From NCBI RefSeq assembly GCF_031877795.1, contig NC_133948.1, forward strand, positions 12,818,948-12,882,947: DNA of 64,000 bases. Direction: 5' to 3'. The position numbers and the translations under genes are program-made. The notes under the pieces are model-generated. The model saw only the letters and a program-made list of their open reading frames with translations, searched no databases and had not been told where the DNA came from. Below, piece after piece: positions 25,601 to 36,215 of the stretch (its first letter is position 1; every line of letters starts with the position of its first letter). The DNA comes from Strix aluco (taxonomy: Eukaryota > Chordata > Aves > Strigiformes > Strigidae).

Positions 25601-25852
25601 AACTCAATGACAGAATTATTGAAGCCCCACAGCTGGACAGCATTCCCAAGTTACCAATGTTAGAAGACAAGAACAAACCAGCAATACCTTCATTTCCTCT
25701 GAATGGAACAAGTCTGCGTCTTCAGGACTGTCCATTAAAATTTTTGGTCTGTCACCCTCTTTTGTACTGATAGCTCCTCCTGAGCTGTCACCTCGGGATG
25801 CCTTATGCCCATGACGCTCCAGACCAGCTCGCTCGCTGCTTGTGTTCCCCAT
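19551..25852 (-). CDS. PRKAB1: AMP-activated protein kinase subunit beta-1, complete coding region in seven exons
   Basis: Joined exons on the minus strand: 25852-25688, 24812-24646, 22916-22823, 21812-21698, 20421-20288, 19779-19711, 19628-19551. They total 822 nt: 273 residues and TGA (human is 270). All introns are GT-AG and in frame. The protein starts MGNTSSER, with Gly2 for N-myristoylation. The glycogen-binding CBM48 runs from about residue 80 to 165, with FRWTGGGKEVYLSGSFNNWS and YKFFVDGQWTHDPSEP carrying the two glycogen-contacting Trp. A Ser matching human Ser108 (A-769662 site) is present at residue 111. The C-terminal AMPKBI domain, which binds the alpha and gamma subunits, ends in YVTTLLYKPI. 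Known role: scaffold of the AMPK heterotrimer that senses cellular energy. The start ATG has a strong context (AAAAATGG). Identity is certain. Confidence 0.98.
19711..19779 (-). CDS. PRKAB1: PRKAB1 exon, AMPKBI domain
   Basis: Minus-strand acceptor ATTCTCCAG, donor GTGAGA, 69 nt in phase 0. Encodes CDPALLPEPNHVMLNHLYAL and SIK. Only 82 nt of intron separate it from the last exon. Confidence 0.98.
20288..20421 (-). CDS. PRKAB1: PRKAB1 exon, linker and AMPKBI domain
   Basis: Minus-strand acceptor CTCTGGCAG, donor GTAAGT. Encodes (E)LSSSPPGPYHQEPYVCKA, EERFKSPPILPPHLLQVILN and KDTGIS. This is the AMPKBI start, contacting the kinase subunit. Confidence 0.98.
21698..21812 (-). CDS. PRKAB1: PRKAB1 exon, end of CBM and linker
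   Basis: Minus-strand acceptor TTCTTCCCAG, donor GTATGA. Encodes PVVTSQLGTVNNIIQVKKTD and FEVFDALMVDSQKCSDMS. The Thr matching human Thr148 and the Asn pair of GTVNN that contacts glycogen are both present. Confidence 0.98.
22823..22916 (-). CDS. PRKAB1: PRKAB1 exon, CBM48 core
   Basis: Minus-strand acceptor AAATTTCAG, donor GTGATG. Completes the Ser of LTRS (human Ser108) with T, then HNNFVAILDLPEGEHQYKFF and VDGQWTHDPSE. It carries the Lys and second Trp of the glycogen site. Confidence 0.98.
24646..24812 (-). CDS. PRKAB1: PRKAB1 exon, start of CBM48
   Basis: Minus-strand acceptor GCTTGTAG, donor GTAATA. Encodes APLEKEEFLAWQQDLEVNDK, TPTQARPTVFRWTGGGKEVY and LSGSFNNWSKIPLTR. One extra Leu (APLEKEEF) compared with mammalian APEKEEF. 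Confidence 0.98.
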
Positions 25853-25862
25853 TTTTAAGGCC
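25688..25862 (-). CDS. PRKAB1: PRKAB1 first coding exon with start codon
   Basis: Minus-strand acceptor CCTGCTCTTTTAG, then 10 nt of 5' UTR, then ATG at 25852-25850; the donor is GTATTG. Encodes MGNTSSERAGLERHGHKASR, GDSSGGAISTKEGDRPKILM and DSPEDADLFHSEEMK. The AISTKE stretch is longer than the human TKD at this place. A splice acceptor directly before the ATG means an untranslated exon lies upstream, as in mammals. Confidence 0.97.
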
Positions 25863-26879
25863 CTAAAAGAGCAGGAAAAGTCAGATTAGCACATGTACTT
25901 TTGAAGTCAGAACACCAGCAGGAGGGAGAGCAGGTTTGTCAGTAGACCTGGGCTGTTTTTGAGTAGAAGACTGTAAGAAACGTGATTCACCCAAAATGGT
26001 TAAAATTATATCACACCCGGAACAAAGACACTAAATGATAATTGTTAGCTACTCTTAATAATGTGCTAGAGCTCAACATCTAGCATCTCTGCAAGACTCA
26101 GCCACTCTAAAAGCTGCCCAGGCAGGTGTCTGTCACTGCAGCACACTGGCATTCTGTCTTCCCAAGCTAAGTACTTGTTCTTCTGCTTTCTAAATACCCA
26201 TATGTATAATGTTCTACCACATGGGTTGAAACGTCAGTAGAACTTTTTGTTCGAATGTATCAAAACCTGCCCTCTAGAAATGTGACTGCACTAGAAAATA
26301 AAAAGTTAGCTGAGGCGGCCGCCTGCTGAGGACCCTTATAGCGGCTGGCTGCGGCTCTAAAGCCCAGACAGCTCAGTCCCACTGATGCTCCACTGGAGAC
26401 TCTTCTCTGGGAGGGGCTGGGGGCTGCTGTGCAAGAAACACAACTCTTCCTCCTGCTCCACAGCCCCTGCGGCCACTGCCACAGGGAGGAGGGGCGAGAC
26501 TGGATGCACACGCCAGGGCTTATCTGAAAGGCTCCTGCCAGGTGGAGAGCAGCAGCTCGGAGGTGGCCAAGGGGGCTGTGTGGAACCGTACGACAGGGCC
26601 CGGCAGAGCGCCCAGCAGGGTACCAGTGTGTGTATGGGATGTCGCCCAGTTTCCTGTAAACTCCAGTTACGGACATTGCCCAACTTTCCACTGTACCGAT
26701 CTCATCTCATCTCAGTCAGCACCTAAAACCAGCGTCAGCGTGCGTGGCTTCAGTGAATACACGGCTAAACAAACAATAGTTGAACTAGCACAGCACGTAC
26801 AAACGCTAACTGGTTATGTCAAACTGCAATAGCTCGGAGCCTTCTACATCTTTAAGCAGCTGATTCTGCGAGACGGACT

Positions 26880-27560
26880 TTTGAGAAGGCCCGATTCGCC
26901 CCGTCCCTGCCGAGCCCATCCCCGCCCCGACGGGCGCAGCCGCTGCCCCGCCGCCCCCCCGCCCCGGGCCGGCCCAGCCCCGCGCCAGGCAGCTCGGTTC
27001 CCCCGCCAGCGCCGTTACAAAGGCTCCGGGCCGCTCCCGCACGGCAGCCCAGCCCGGCATCCCCCTGCAGCCGAGCGGCACCGGGGTCCCCACAGCAACC
27101 GCCGGGCCCCCGCCTCTCCCCCCAGCCCCGCTCCCGCCCGCAGGAACCCACCTCCCGCCGCCTGAGCCCGCCGCCGCTTCCCTTCCCCTTCCGCTTCCGC
27201 TTCCGCCCGGCCGCCGCCACGGGCACAACCCGAGCCCGGCGCGCGGGTTCCGGCGCGGCCCCAGGCCCTCGGGCCCGGCCCCAGGCCCGCTCCTGCCGGC
27301 GGCCCCCGCAGGCCCCCCCCCCCCCCGCCTGCTGGGCCTCCCCCTGCCTCTCGAGCTGCGTTCTCCAAATCGCCAGCACAAGAGGTTTTGGATAAGCTCG
27401 GGGGAACACGAGTGAGCCCGGGACGCTGGAACCAGGCAATAAATGCACTTTTTAACGGGAAACGGGAGCAAGAGGCAGCTGTACGGGTGCTGACCGCGAG
27501 GTGGTCCGAGCTGCCCGGGAAACCACCAGCACGCGGCGCGTTCCTCCGAGGAAGCACAGA
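26880..27560 (-). promoter_or_regulatory. PRKAB1: PRKAB1 CpG-island promoter with probable untranslated exon 1
   Basis: Very GC- and CpG-rich block about 1.0-1.7 kb upstream of the first coding exon. On the minus strand a donor-like AG|GTGGGT lies at 27152/27151, so the 5' untranslated exon probably ends at 27152. Just upstream are five GGAAG cores in tandem (27177-27204), typical of ETS/GABP sites at TATA-less starts of housekeeping genes. No TATA box was seen. Long open frames here on both strands are a composition effect. The transcription start is estimated at 27.2-27.4 kb. Confidence 0.75.
27313..27326 (+). repeat. Poly-C tract
   Basis: Fourteen C in a row inside the PRKAB1 CpG island; likely length-variable and prone to assembly error. 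Confidence 0.9.
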
Positions 27561-30500
27561 TGGAAATTTAAGTCCTTAACTGATGTTGCCCAAATTATAT
27601 TACACTCATATATTTCTCTAACATATTTCTGTCGGCATTTCTAATTACACTATCGCATTGTACCCTTCGCTCTTCATCAGCTGTCACTGTCTGTCTTCTA
27701 CTTTTCTAACGAGCATAAAATTGGGAGGACTGCAGGTTCCCGGGTCAGCAGTTCTTTTTACAAGAAAATTGTTGGTTTTTTTCTTAACCAGTGGAAGCAA
27801 CCTGCAACGAGAAGGATTCCTACCAAACCGAAGCGTATCCTTGTGGCACGCTGTTGTCGCGGGAAGGATTCTGCCGGGACAGGCAGATTCACCGTGCTTA
27901 ATGGCGAGGGCAGGGCTGGCTCCCGCAGTGTGTTTTGAAGAACAGCTGCTCCTAGTTTGTCTTTCATGGGTAGAATATCTCGGCACGGGACAGCCTGCCA
28001 GAGGGGGTGTGAGGGGAATGTGTGTGGGCAGCTCTTCCCCAGCCCCTGCAGAACAGTTACCCTGCTATAAAATGCAGCTGTTGTTATTTTGATATTTCAC
28101 ACAGCTTAGCACTATTAAATTCTTTGTCTCCAAACGCGATTGTTTTGTTCTCCCTAGTTCTTTTTTGGCCAGCACCAATGCACGTGCCTCTGCCTGTGCT
28201 GGTTACGTCTGCAGACCTGTCTGCAGTGTAGGCTGGAGATACACGCTACCATGTCTTGTCCATCACCTGCCCAGTAGGACCATTGTGACGATCTGTCTAC
28301 AGTCAGACTCATCGCAAGCAGCAGTGCCTTCACTCTGGGGGCCATCCTCACTTTGCAATGGTTTTTGTTACTTCTAAGAACCACAGATAGGTAATAAACT
28401 GCTACCAGCTCATGAGGCTGTGAGAACTATTCTGTGGTAGGTCCAAGCATTACTCAAAGTTCTGGTATTAAAATCTGATGGTTCCTCCCTAGCTGTGATG
28501 AACCATCCATCCATGGTGTGATTCTGTGTAAAATCTTTGGGAATTATTGGCCTGTGGACAGGACAGAGGCAATGGACGCCTGCATCACGACCTCTTGGTA
28601 GTTGGGCTTCACTGTTGCTGCCTTCTCCTCCTTGTTTTCCCCATGACTGCTTTCTCTTCACCCCTGACTCTGTCAGTCGTGACAGGTGGCTGTAGCACAG
28701 CCCTAGAGCCTGTAACTCTTTGTGAGGTGCCTGGTCCCCATGAATTATGAGGGCTGGATGACATTACACCATGAACAAAGTCCTATGTGGGGGACTTGCC
28801 ACTGCTGCCCACTAAATCATCACCCTGCCTCCTCACAGGCATGTCTGTATGCATGGTCCTCACATGCACTGGGGTATTGTTTTCTGCGATCAGCTTGAGT
28901 GGGAGCCCGATTTCCTTACAGCTGTTAATGCAGGAGATGTGGGAAGCGAGAGATGAGCTGAAGAAATGCCACAAGGGCCTGGCAGAGCTCATCCACCCAC
29001 TGATTTTCTGGAACCCTGGAGTTTTGCTCCTCCCTTTAACAGCATCTGTGATTTTTGCCTCCTTCCATGCTCTGCAACCTGAAGGGCATAAAAACTCCCC
29101 CTCTCCCATTCCATCCACTACCAGCCTCCACATTCCAAAGGAAGACTACAAAATACCTTTTCTATTCCTGCCCCTTTACATACCTGTCTTAACCTTCTTT
29201 TTCTTACTGCCAGATGAGGATGTAACAGATGAGGAGCTGGTTCACATTCTTCCACCAGGACTTCCATATGTGTCACAAATGAGGTTCCTGGTTCACTTCC
29301 CTAGTGAGAATGTCAGAGGTGTCACTTGCCATTGAAATAATTTAGCACAACAACTCTCTCTAGTTTTCTAAACTGCCATATCTCAGATGGGGGACATAGC
29401 AAGAGGCCACTTAGGCTTAGCCTTTGCTAAGCACTCCTGACATTGGTACCGGAATAATTTGTTCTTTAACTGTTTAGCTGTGTACATTGCCTTACAATTC
29501 TGGGGGGTGCCCAAGAATAGTGACCGTAAGCACTGTCACTGAGAAGGAAAGAAAGAATTAGATAAAAATCTCCCTCTTGTCTCTCACACTAGCTGCCAGC
29601 ATGACCTTCAAGAAGAGTCTTAATCACTTTTGCCTTTAGCTGTTAGCTTTCCATCAGCCAAAGGAAGGTAATGCTAGGTTGGGTGAATATTGCAAAATCT
29701 TTTAGTTAAATACGAATTCAGAACTGCAGATTATTTTGTTCTGGTGTATTCAGGACCCTGCTTGTGTTCACTACCCACATTTCCATGGAAAAAAGACTCA
29801 CCTTAAGCAAATATTAAATTTAGACATCACAAAAGCAAACATGAAATTTTGGTACTAGCAATCACACCAACCATGTGAATGCCCTAGGATTTATGTTGTC
29901 TGATCAGGAAAACAGAGGTGGTGGTATCACAGAAATTGTATGGCAAATCACAACAGTTTGAATTGCAAATGGCAGGCTGGAGGATAAAAGCATCAGGGGG
30001 AAATGTAACTAAATAATTTTGAGTCAGAAATTCCCTGGGGAAAAAAAAAAGCACAGTCTGCTTTCAGACTGTCCACAATCCATAAAACAAGATAAAAGTA
30101 ATGGATTAAATGCTTTATCAGGTGTCATGACTGTGCTACACCACCTCACAGGGCAATGCGAGGTTTTAAAAGGAGATGCTTGTCAAACACCTGCAGGATA
30201 TGAAAAGCCACATGCTCTCTGTGTTATTTACCATGTCACTAGCCACAAGCAAAGGTCAGCTCCTTTTTCCCTTACTCACATCTACCTTCTTTAATAAACA
30301 CTAACTAGACCTGGCCTGACTATTAAGACTCACACAGAGCATTTTATTCAGAAATTAATTTTAAGGCATTTTGGTTCTTGGCTCATAAGATGATGAGACT
30401 CAGCAGACTTTGTCAAAGTTCTAGCAATCATGACAGAGCACTTTTGGTGCTGTAAAGGCTGAGGGGACAAGTGAAGTGGTATCTTTATTACTGAGTCATT

Positions 30501-33500
30501 CTACCCCCTTGGAGATATCACTTACCATCTTTCTTCATCAGCTGACTCATTTTTAAAGAAAGTAAGGACCAAATGATATATCTGAGGTCGGGAGAGACCT
30601 GTATTAGGAGAATGTATGTCTCTGATTAAATGGGGTGAAGAATCACCTTACAAACCTTTCAGGCACAAAAAGTCAAAGCTAAACTTGTGCTAGCCCCACA
30701 GAAGGGATGGCACTCACCAACCACTTGTGCTCTAGGCCAGAATCTCATTTTCACTGTTTGGATTATCTCCTGGAGTTGGTTAAAATCAAAAGGCAATTAA
30801 GTCCCCACTGAACACTGGTTGTGATACGGGTACACGATGCTGCCATGCTTCACCATTACCCCACAGCCTGCTCTGGTGTGCATCCCTTAATTTCAGTGGA
30901 GTTTCCCTTTCTCTTACCCCAGAGTATGTATTGAAAAAGAAACGCATTGGCCTAAAGTCTCAGACTGTGCAGTTTAAAGTCCTCGTGAATCCGCTGGTAT
31001 CTGGCAAAGTTTTTTCCTTGACACGATGCAAGCTTATTTAGCCAAAGTCATTGCAAGCGAAGTGGAAGCTGACTCAGCCCTACAGTTAGATATGACAAGA
31101 AGAGAAGAGCCATCCTCAGTCAGGAGCTGGTAGATCAAATTCAGACATGCCATAAATCACATTATAAAGGACACGTGAGCAAGTGCTTCTTGTAGCTTCT
31201 GTGCCACGGAGAGTGAGTTAGGTGGCAGCAGCAGCAGAATGTATCCGACAGTTCAAAACAGGATAAATTTAACTGCAAAAGCCTTCCAGTTGAATTTCTT
31301 ACTATAACCTTCCTTTCTGCCTCGGACTCCCAAGTTTGTTCCTCCATCTTTACATTGGCTCAGTGATCTGTTTCCAAACCCCCTCCTCCTTTTAGGTCAC
31401 TTCTGAATTTAGCCCATTTTGCCAGGCTGCCAGGGAGTGATGCAGAGGAAGTTGGGCAGCCTCCTTAAAGGCTCACTCACATTTCAGGGACACATGCCGT
31501 TGCCGTGCATGCAGAACATGCCGTTGTGCTTGGGAAGCGGAAAATTGTGAGCGCACACAAAAATCACTCACAGACCATTGCATCTCTTCTCAACTCCTCT
31601 ACTCCAACATAACACTGCACACCTTCAGACGCCTACTAATTAAAAATGAGGTTGGAGATGGGAGGACAGTAAGAGGAAATCAACATTCAAGTAGTGTTTC
31701 AGCCTGAAGGTACTACCCATGAAATACTGAGGGCTCAGCCTCAGAAGAGCTGCAGCTGTGCAGACTACCCTGCACAGGCCTTCTGACATCTCTGACTTTG
31801 CCTGGAAGTATCTCCTCCAAAGTCAGGGTAGGTTCCACATCTATTCAACTTCCTCTTAGTTCACCCCATTATCAGGAGTGAAGGTGTGGCGATATGGGCT
31901 CTTCCCTCCACGAAACAACACATTCTACAGAGGCTCCTGAACAGCTGTCAGGTAACCAGGGTGTGGCTTACAAGCTGGGCCCTGAATCAATCCAGTGACT
32001 TTCTTTGTATTAAATCTTACTTCCCTTGGGGAATCCAGTCCTTCAAGGGCATCCTCCTGTGCATGTGAGCACACACAGTGCACTCGAAGTAAAAACTAAC
32101 TGGGAAGATGATCCAGTCTCTCCCCTACTGATGCAAAGCAGTAACAAAATCCATCTTAAACAGCCGATAGACAAAGTTAGGGGGTCCAGGTAAGGAAATG
32201 AGCTTAGAGAGAGATGCTTGCACACAGTTCCAGCAGATGCACCTGGACTGATTCTGAGAGCGATGGACACTGTAGCAGCAATCAGATGCAACCTGTCTCC
32301 AGGCTGAGAGGCAGGACACAGTTCACACTGGGAGCACATATCCAAAGATACAGCTACAAAAGCAACAGCTTCTGAAGCCTTGAGCCACACTGTTCATGGA
32401 TTGTGGTTGCAACCCCATCAATTGAAGAGCCACTGCTGATCTTCAAGTCACAACCTGTAAACTCCTGGGTGTGCCTGCAGTGAGACACCCTAAGAATTTC
32501 ATTTCATATTGTCCCCTTGATTTTTTTCTGCTGTGCAATCTGATGAAACATACACTGCATGTTGTTTAAGCGTCTGGCTGACCTCCTTCATATGGTAGCA
32601 GAGAAACTCCTCTTATATTTAGAAGCCCTCTTCTAGGGTTACATATCAAGATACATGCACACTGCTGTTTTGCAGAATGCAGCTGCCCTGTAAGAAGTGA
32701 AAGATGCTAACATGATCCAGGAGCTGAGGCCAGCAATTTCAAGTTTCCATCTGTCTCTGCCTGTAATACACACAGGAAGGAAAAGAGACCTGGACTTCAG
32801 GCATTAGTTGGTGTGTTCAGCATGCAGGAAGACTGCACCAAAAAATGGAAGCCTGAAGCAGCTTTGTGGAAGGAAGACTGTTCACCTGCCCAGGACACAG
32901 ATGTTGAGCTGAAATATGTTTTACCGCTTCCCCCCCCCCCTCCATTTAATGAAATAACATCATTCAGAGCATACATATGGCAGCGCTTTCTTTTTTTTCT
33001 CCACCAAAAAATGGTAGATGCAATGCAAATAATGGGCCAAATCCAAATCTAGATGCATGTCGATGAAGAGCAGGTAATTTCCAAAGCCTGTCACAGATAC
33101 TGGAATTTGTTTATAGGCCCCTCAAAATAAAAAGCAGGCACTAATTCCTCAGTCAGACAACTGTGTTCTGCCTTCCACACCCACTGCTGTCAGCAGAGGT
33201 CTTGCTGATTTGGGCAGTAAAATATCATTAGCTTCCCTATGTTTGATACCTCACTTCGTACGGGTCTGTCACACCTACAACAGAATGATTTGGTTATACA
33301 AGGACCATATTCATTTCCAGCACAAGCTGCGTTTCACTGCATTTCACAAACATGGTTGAAAATTTACGTCAACATAAATAAATTAAGAGAACTGATACCA
33401 GTACATTAGTAAAGCAAAAATAAGACTACCTATGACATAGAAGCACTAAAGGACATTAGAGGAATTGCTGCATTTTCCCCTCCCTGTCACATTAAGTGGT

Positions 33501-34576
33501 TTAATATAAAGCCTTTATTTTTATACCAATCAATAGCACTGTAAGGTAGCAACATTTATCTTCAGAAGCACTGAAGATACAATGGCTCAATTCTCAATTA
33601 TATTAAGAGCAAGACTTCAAAGATATTTATGAGCACCAAGATGCAAGTTAGATTTCCAGTATGGTTTTCAAAAGCATCTGAACAAGTCAGGTGTCTAGCT
33701 CCTATTGATCTAAATCCTTGTCAGGCACTTTAAAAAATACTTCAAGTTGCCTATCCCTATCCTCTAGTGCCCAAATAACTCTGGAAATCTTTCTCCCCTC
33801 TCACACCACTAGCTGTGGTTTAGTTTACAGTACTGAAGTTTATTATTCTGCAGAAGGATGAAACGCTTTTTTTTGGTATACACTTTTTGATTTTTAGCAC
33901 ACTGACACGGAGAACTATTACTAAAGCAATGCAATGGGGTTTACTTTGATGCCAGCAATTCAAGGTGGTGAAAATCTGACCTCTGTTACCTGCTGAGAGA
34001 CCTCCTTTGGTGACCTCATTTGACCACTTTTTGACCCTCATGGTAGGAAAGCCCCGAAGAGACCACTGAGGGACCATTTTGAAATGGCCTCAACACTCCT
34101 TCTGGGTGCTATTTTGAAAATGAAGCAAAGAGCCTACCTTGCTGATATTTTGAGAATTAGCTGATCTCTAGCAACTTCTGAATGTACTAGCTACAGTACA
34201 GACTGGTTGTATAGCATCACGTAGGTCAGAAATCCTGGTTTTGCTTTGATCCATTTCACTCTGAAACTGTCCAAGGGGTTAGAAAAAGGGATATTACTCT
34301 TTAAAATAGAAAAGGCAACAAAACTTAGGAAAGACACTTCCCACATACCAGAATGGACATGAATTAAAAGTAATTTTATTCCACTTCTCAATGACAGTTC
34401 TATCATATCTGGTAATAAGGCAAGCTACTAAAAGTCCCACAAGACATATCAGACCATTGAAATAGTATTCAAAAACCAAAGAGGAGTTCACAGAACAGCC
34501 AATTCTTGGGATCATCAAAATCAGTGGCAACGTTCCCACGTGGACAAAATCAATCAGTATAAATGCTGAAGAAATC

Positions 34577-34655
34577 AACTGATTTCACCAGTGTTTGTGA
34601 GGTTTTATACTGGAGTAATTAAGGATATAGGTGATGCATCACTGACTTCAATGAA
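34577..34655. repeat. Old interspersed repeat fragment
   Basis: AACTGATTTCACCAGTGTTT, TATACTGGAGTAATTAAGGA and CTGACTTCAATG follow the order of a common amniote repeat (GATTTACACCAGTGTAA ... ACTCCATTGAAGTCAATGG). Confidence 0.35.
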
Positions 34656-35761
34656 AAAAAGAATTTGGCAGAAAGAAAAGCGAATAAGCACATTAAAAGT
34701 ATAATATCAAGGCACAGAAAATGCATGCTACTTCCAGGCATATATTTTAACAGGTAAAGGTTTCTGGGAGATTTTTTTTTTTTTTTTAATTGGTAGTTGT
34801 ACTCCTGCCAGGCATGATTCTTTTCTCACTTGCACCTGCAAAACTCCCATGCATTTCTGGGTAGTCCGTCCAGATTTATGTTAGTGCAAAGAGAATAAGT
34901 GTAAGTCAGCATAGCTTGCTTGAAGATGTAGTAACAATTTAAAGCAAATGGAGCAACAACCACTGAAGATTTAGCCATCTGTCTTAACGCTCACCAGAGC
35001 TTACTCCTTTTAACACGGAATATTTGTGTGACAAAACAAATATATTCTTTCCAACAGTCTTCAGGTAATAAAAAACAGCTGTCCCATGCTAAGTTTTCGT
35101 AAGGTATCAAGAAACTGCAGTAATTTAGAGGCCATCAATTTTGTAACCCAAGGCTGTTCACTGAGTAATGTCTCAGGATCAGCAAGAGTGTATGTAACTA
35201 TGTAAGGGCACAAAAGTCTGTCCATCTCTAACTGCTTTGATATATAGACTACTCATAGCAAGATGAGAGGATGAACTAAACAAAAAGACACGAACAAAGC
35301 GGAACACAATGAAACTATGTGACTTGCTAGAAGAACAATAACAAAGGGATGCAGAAGAACATCTATTTAAAAAGAAGATCTTTTGTCAGTTAAAAAAAAG
35401 GAACTTTTTACATATGTGAAGTTGAAAGAGGAAAATATGATCAGTGCAACTTTAATGCAGGACTGGAGTGAAGTCAAGGGAGTTCAACAATGAAAGACAA
35501 CAAAACAAAAATAAATCATTAACAAAAATATGGATGCTATGGAAGAAGAGTGTCTCTTAATAATCAAGTGATTAAAATCGGTCCCAGGTGGTTAAAAATC
35601 CAAGGTAAAGACCTAAAAGCTGAGGATGACAGAAGAAAGCAGCCGCTGAGTCAGAGTACGCCCACGGCATTATAAAATCACATAACAGGATAAAATCACA
35701 ACCCCATGGTTACGATTGTGTTATGTTGAGACTATTTTAAAGTAATAAAAATGTCCTTAAC

Positions 35762-35830
35762 GGCCTGATCCAAAACCCACTGGAGGCAACAGAAGTTCTA
35801 CTAGCTTCAGCGGGCTGTGCATCAGATCTT
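35762..35830. repeat. Old palindromic interspersed repeat fragment
   Basis: GGCCTGATCCAAAACCCACT ... AGCTTCAGCGGGCTGTGCAT followed by CAGATC. It resembles a widespread sauropsid motif (TGATCCAAAGCCCATTGAAG ... CTTCAATGGGCTTTGGATCA). Family name unknown to me. Confidence 0.4.
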
Positions 35831-36203
35831 ATATTGCGGACTATAAACAGTCTAGATATGTTGGCTTTGTCTGGCTAAGGTCAGCCAGGGAACATCATGG
35901 ATCCAGCATACATTCCATGTAAACGAGAAAGAAAAGGGAGTTGTTAGGGCAAGATCTCATTATACATTAGGGTAAAAGAGAAAATGCTGCTTTATACTGA
36001 GATTTCTTATAAATAAATAATTTTGAAAACCTGGTCACGCCATGCTGATTAACTAACTGGACTATCAGTTCATCCACCAGCAACATGCCTCTGCAGACTT
36101 GTAGGGTCAAATCTAAGAGTCTGGAATGAAGGGTTTCCTTCTCTTCTTCTTTTTCCCCTCCCGAGATTTACATGATGATATCCTCCAAGTGCAGTCCTGA
36201 TCT

Positions 36204-36215
36204 TCAGATAGCATG
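36204..36215 (-). CDS. TMEM233: Candidate last coding exon of TMEM233 (uncertain)
   Basis: The minus strand has a strong acceptor (TATTTCTGTGTCCTTGCAG) with a pyrimidine tract and a CTAAC branch-like sequence upstream. It is followed in the required phase by CAT GCT ATC TGA, giving a C-terminus VHFTT-HAI and a 111-residue protein. Other usable acceptors lie nearer to exon 2, for example before 43083 (LVFSLLSPQI) and 39731 (LLLHSYLASPEC). The choice rests only on length compared with human. Confidence 0.25.
   Translation of the reverse strand, partial: HAI

Larger units (their letters stand above)
27600..36203. other. Spacer between PRKAB1 promoter and TMEM233 3' end
   Basis: AT-richer DNA without a recognisable gene. 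It contains an open frame on the plus strand at 28787-29335 (182 codons, no family recognised), a C10 run near 32931-32941, a T16-like run near 34772-34788, and old repeat-like palindromes near 34577-34655 and 35762-35830. The proximal part may be 3' UTR of TMEM233. Confidence 0.5.

Noticed and set aside
26806-27557. Three long minus-strand open frames (180-221 codons) in the PRKAB1 CpG island
   Set aside because: They overlap each other in different frames and are rich in Gly, Arg, Ala and Pro. GC-rich DNA has few stop codons, so this is expected without coding.
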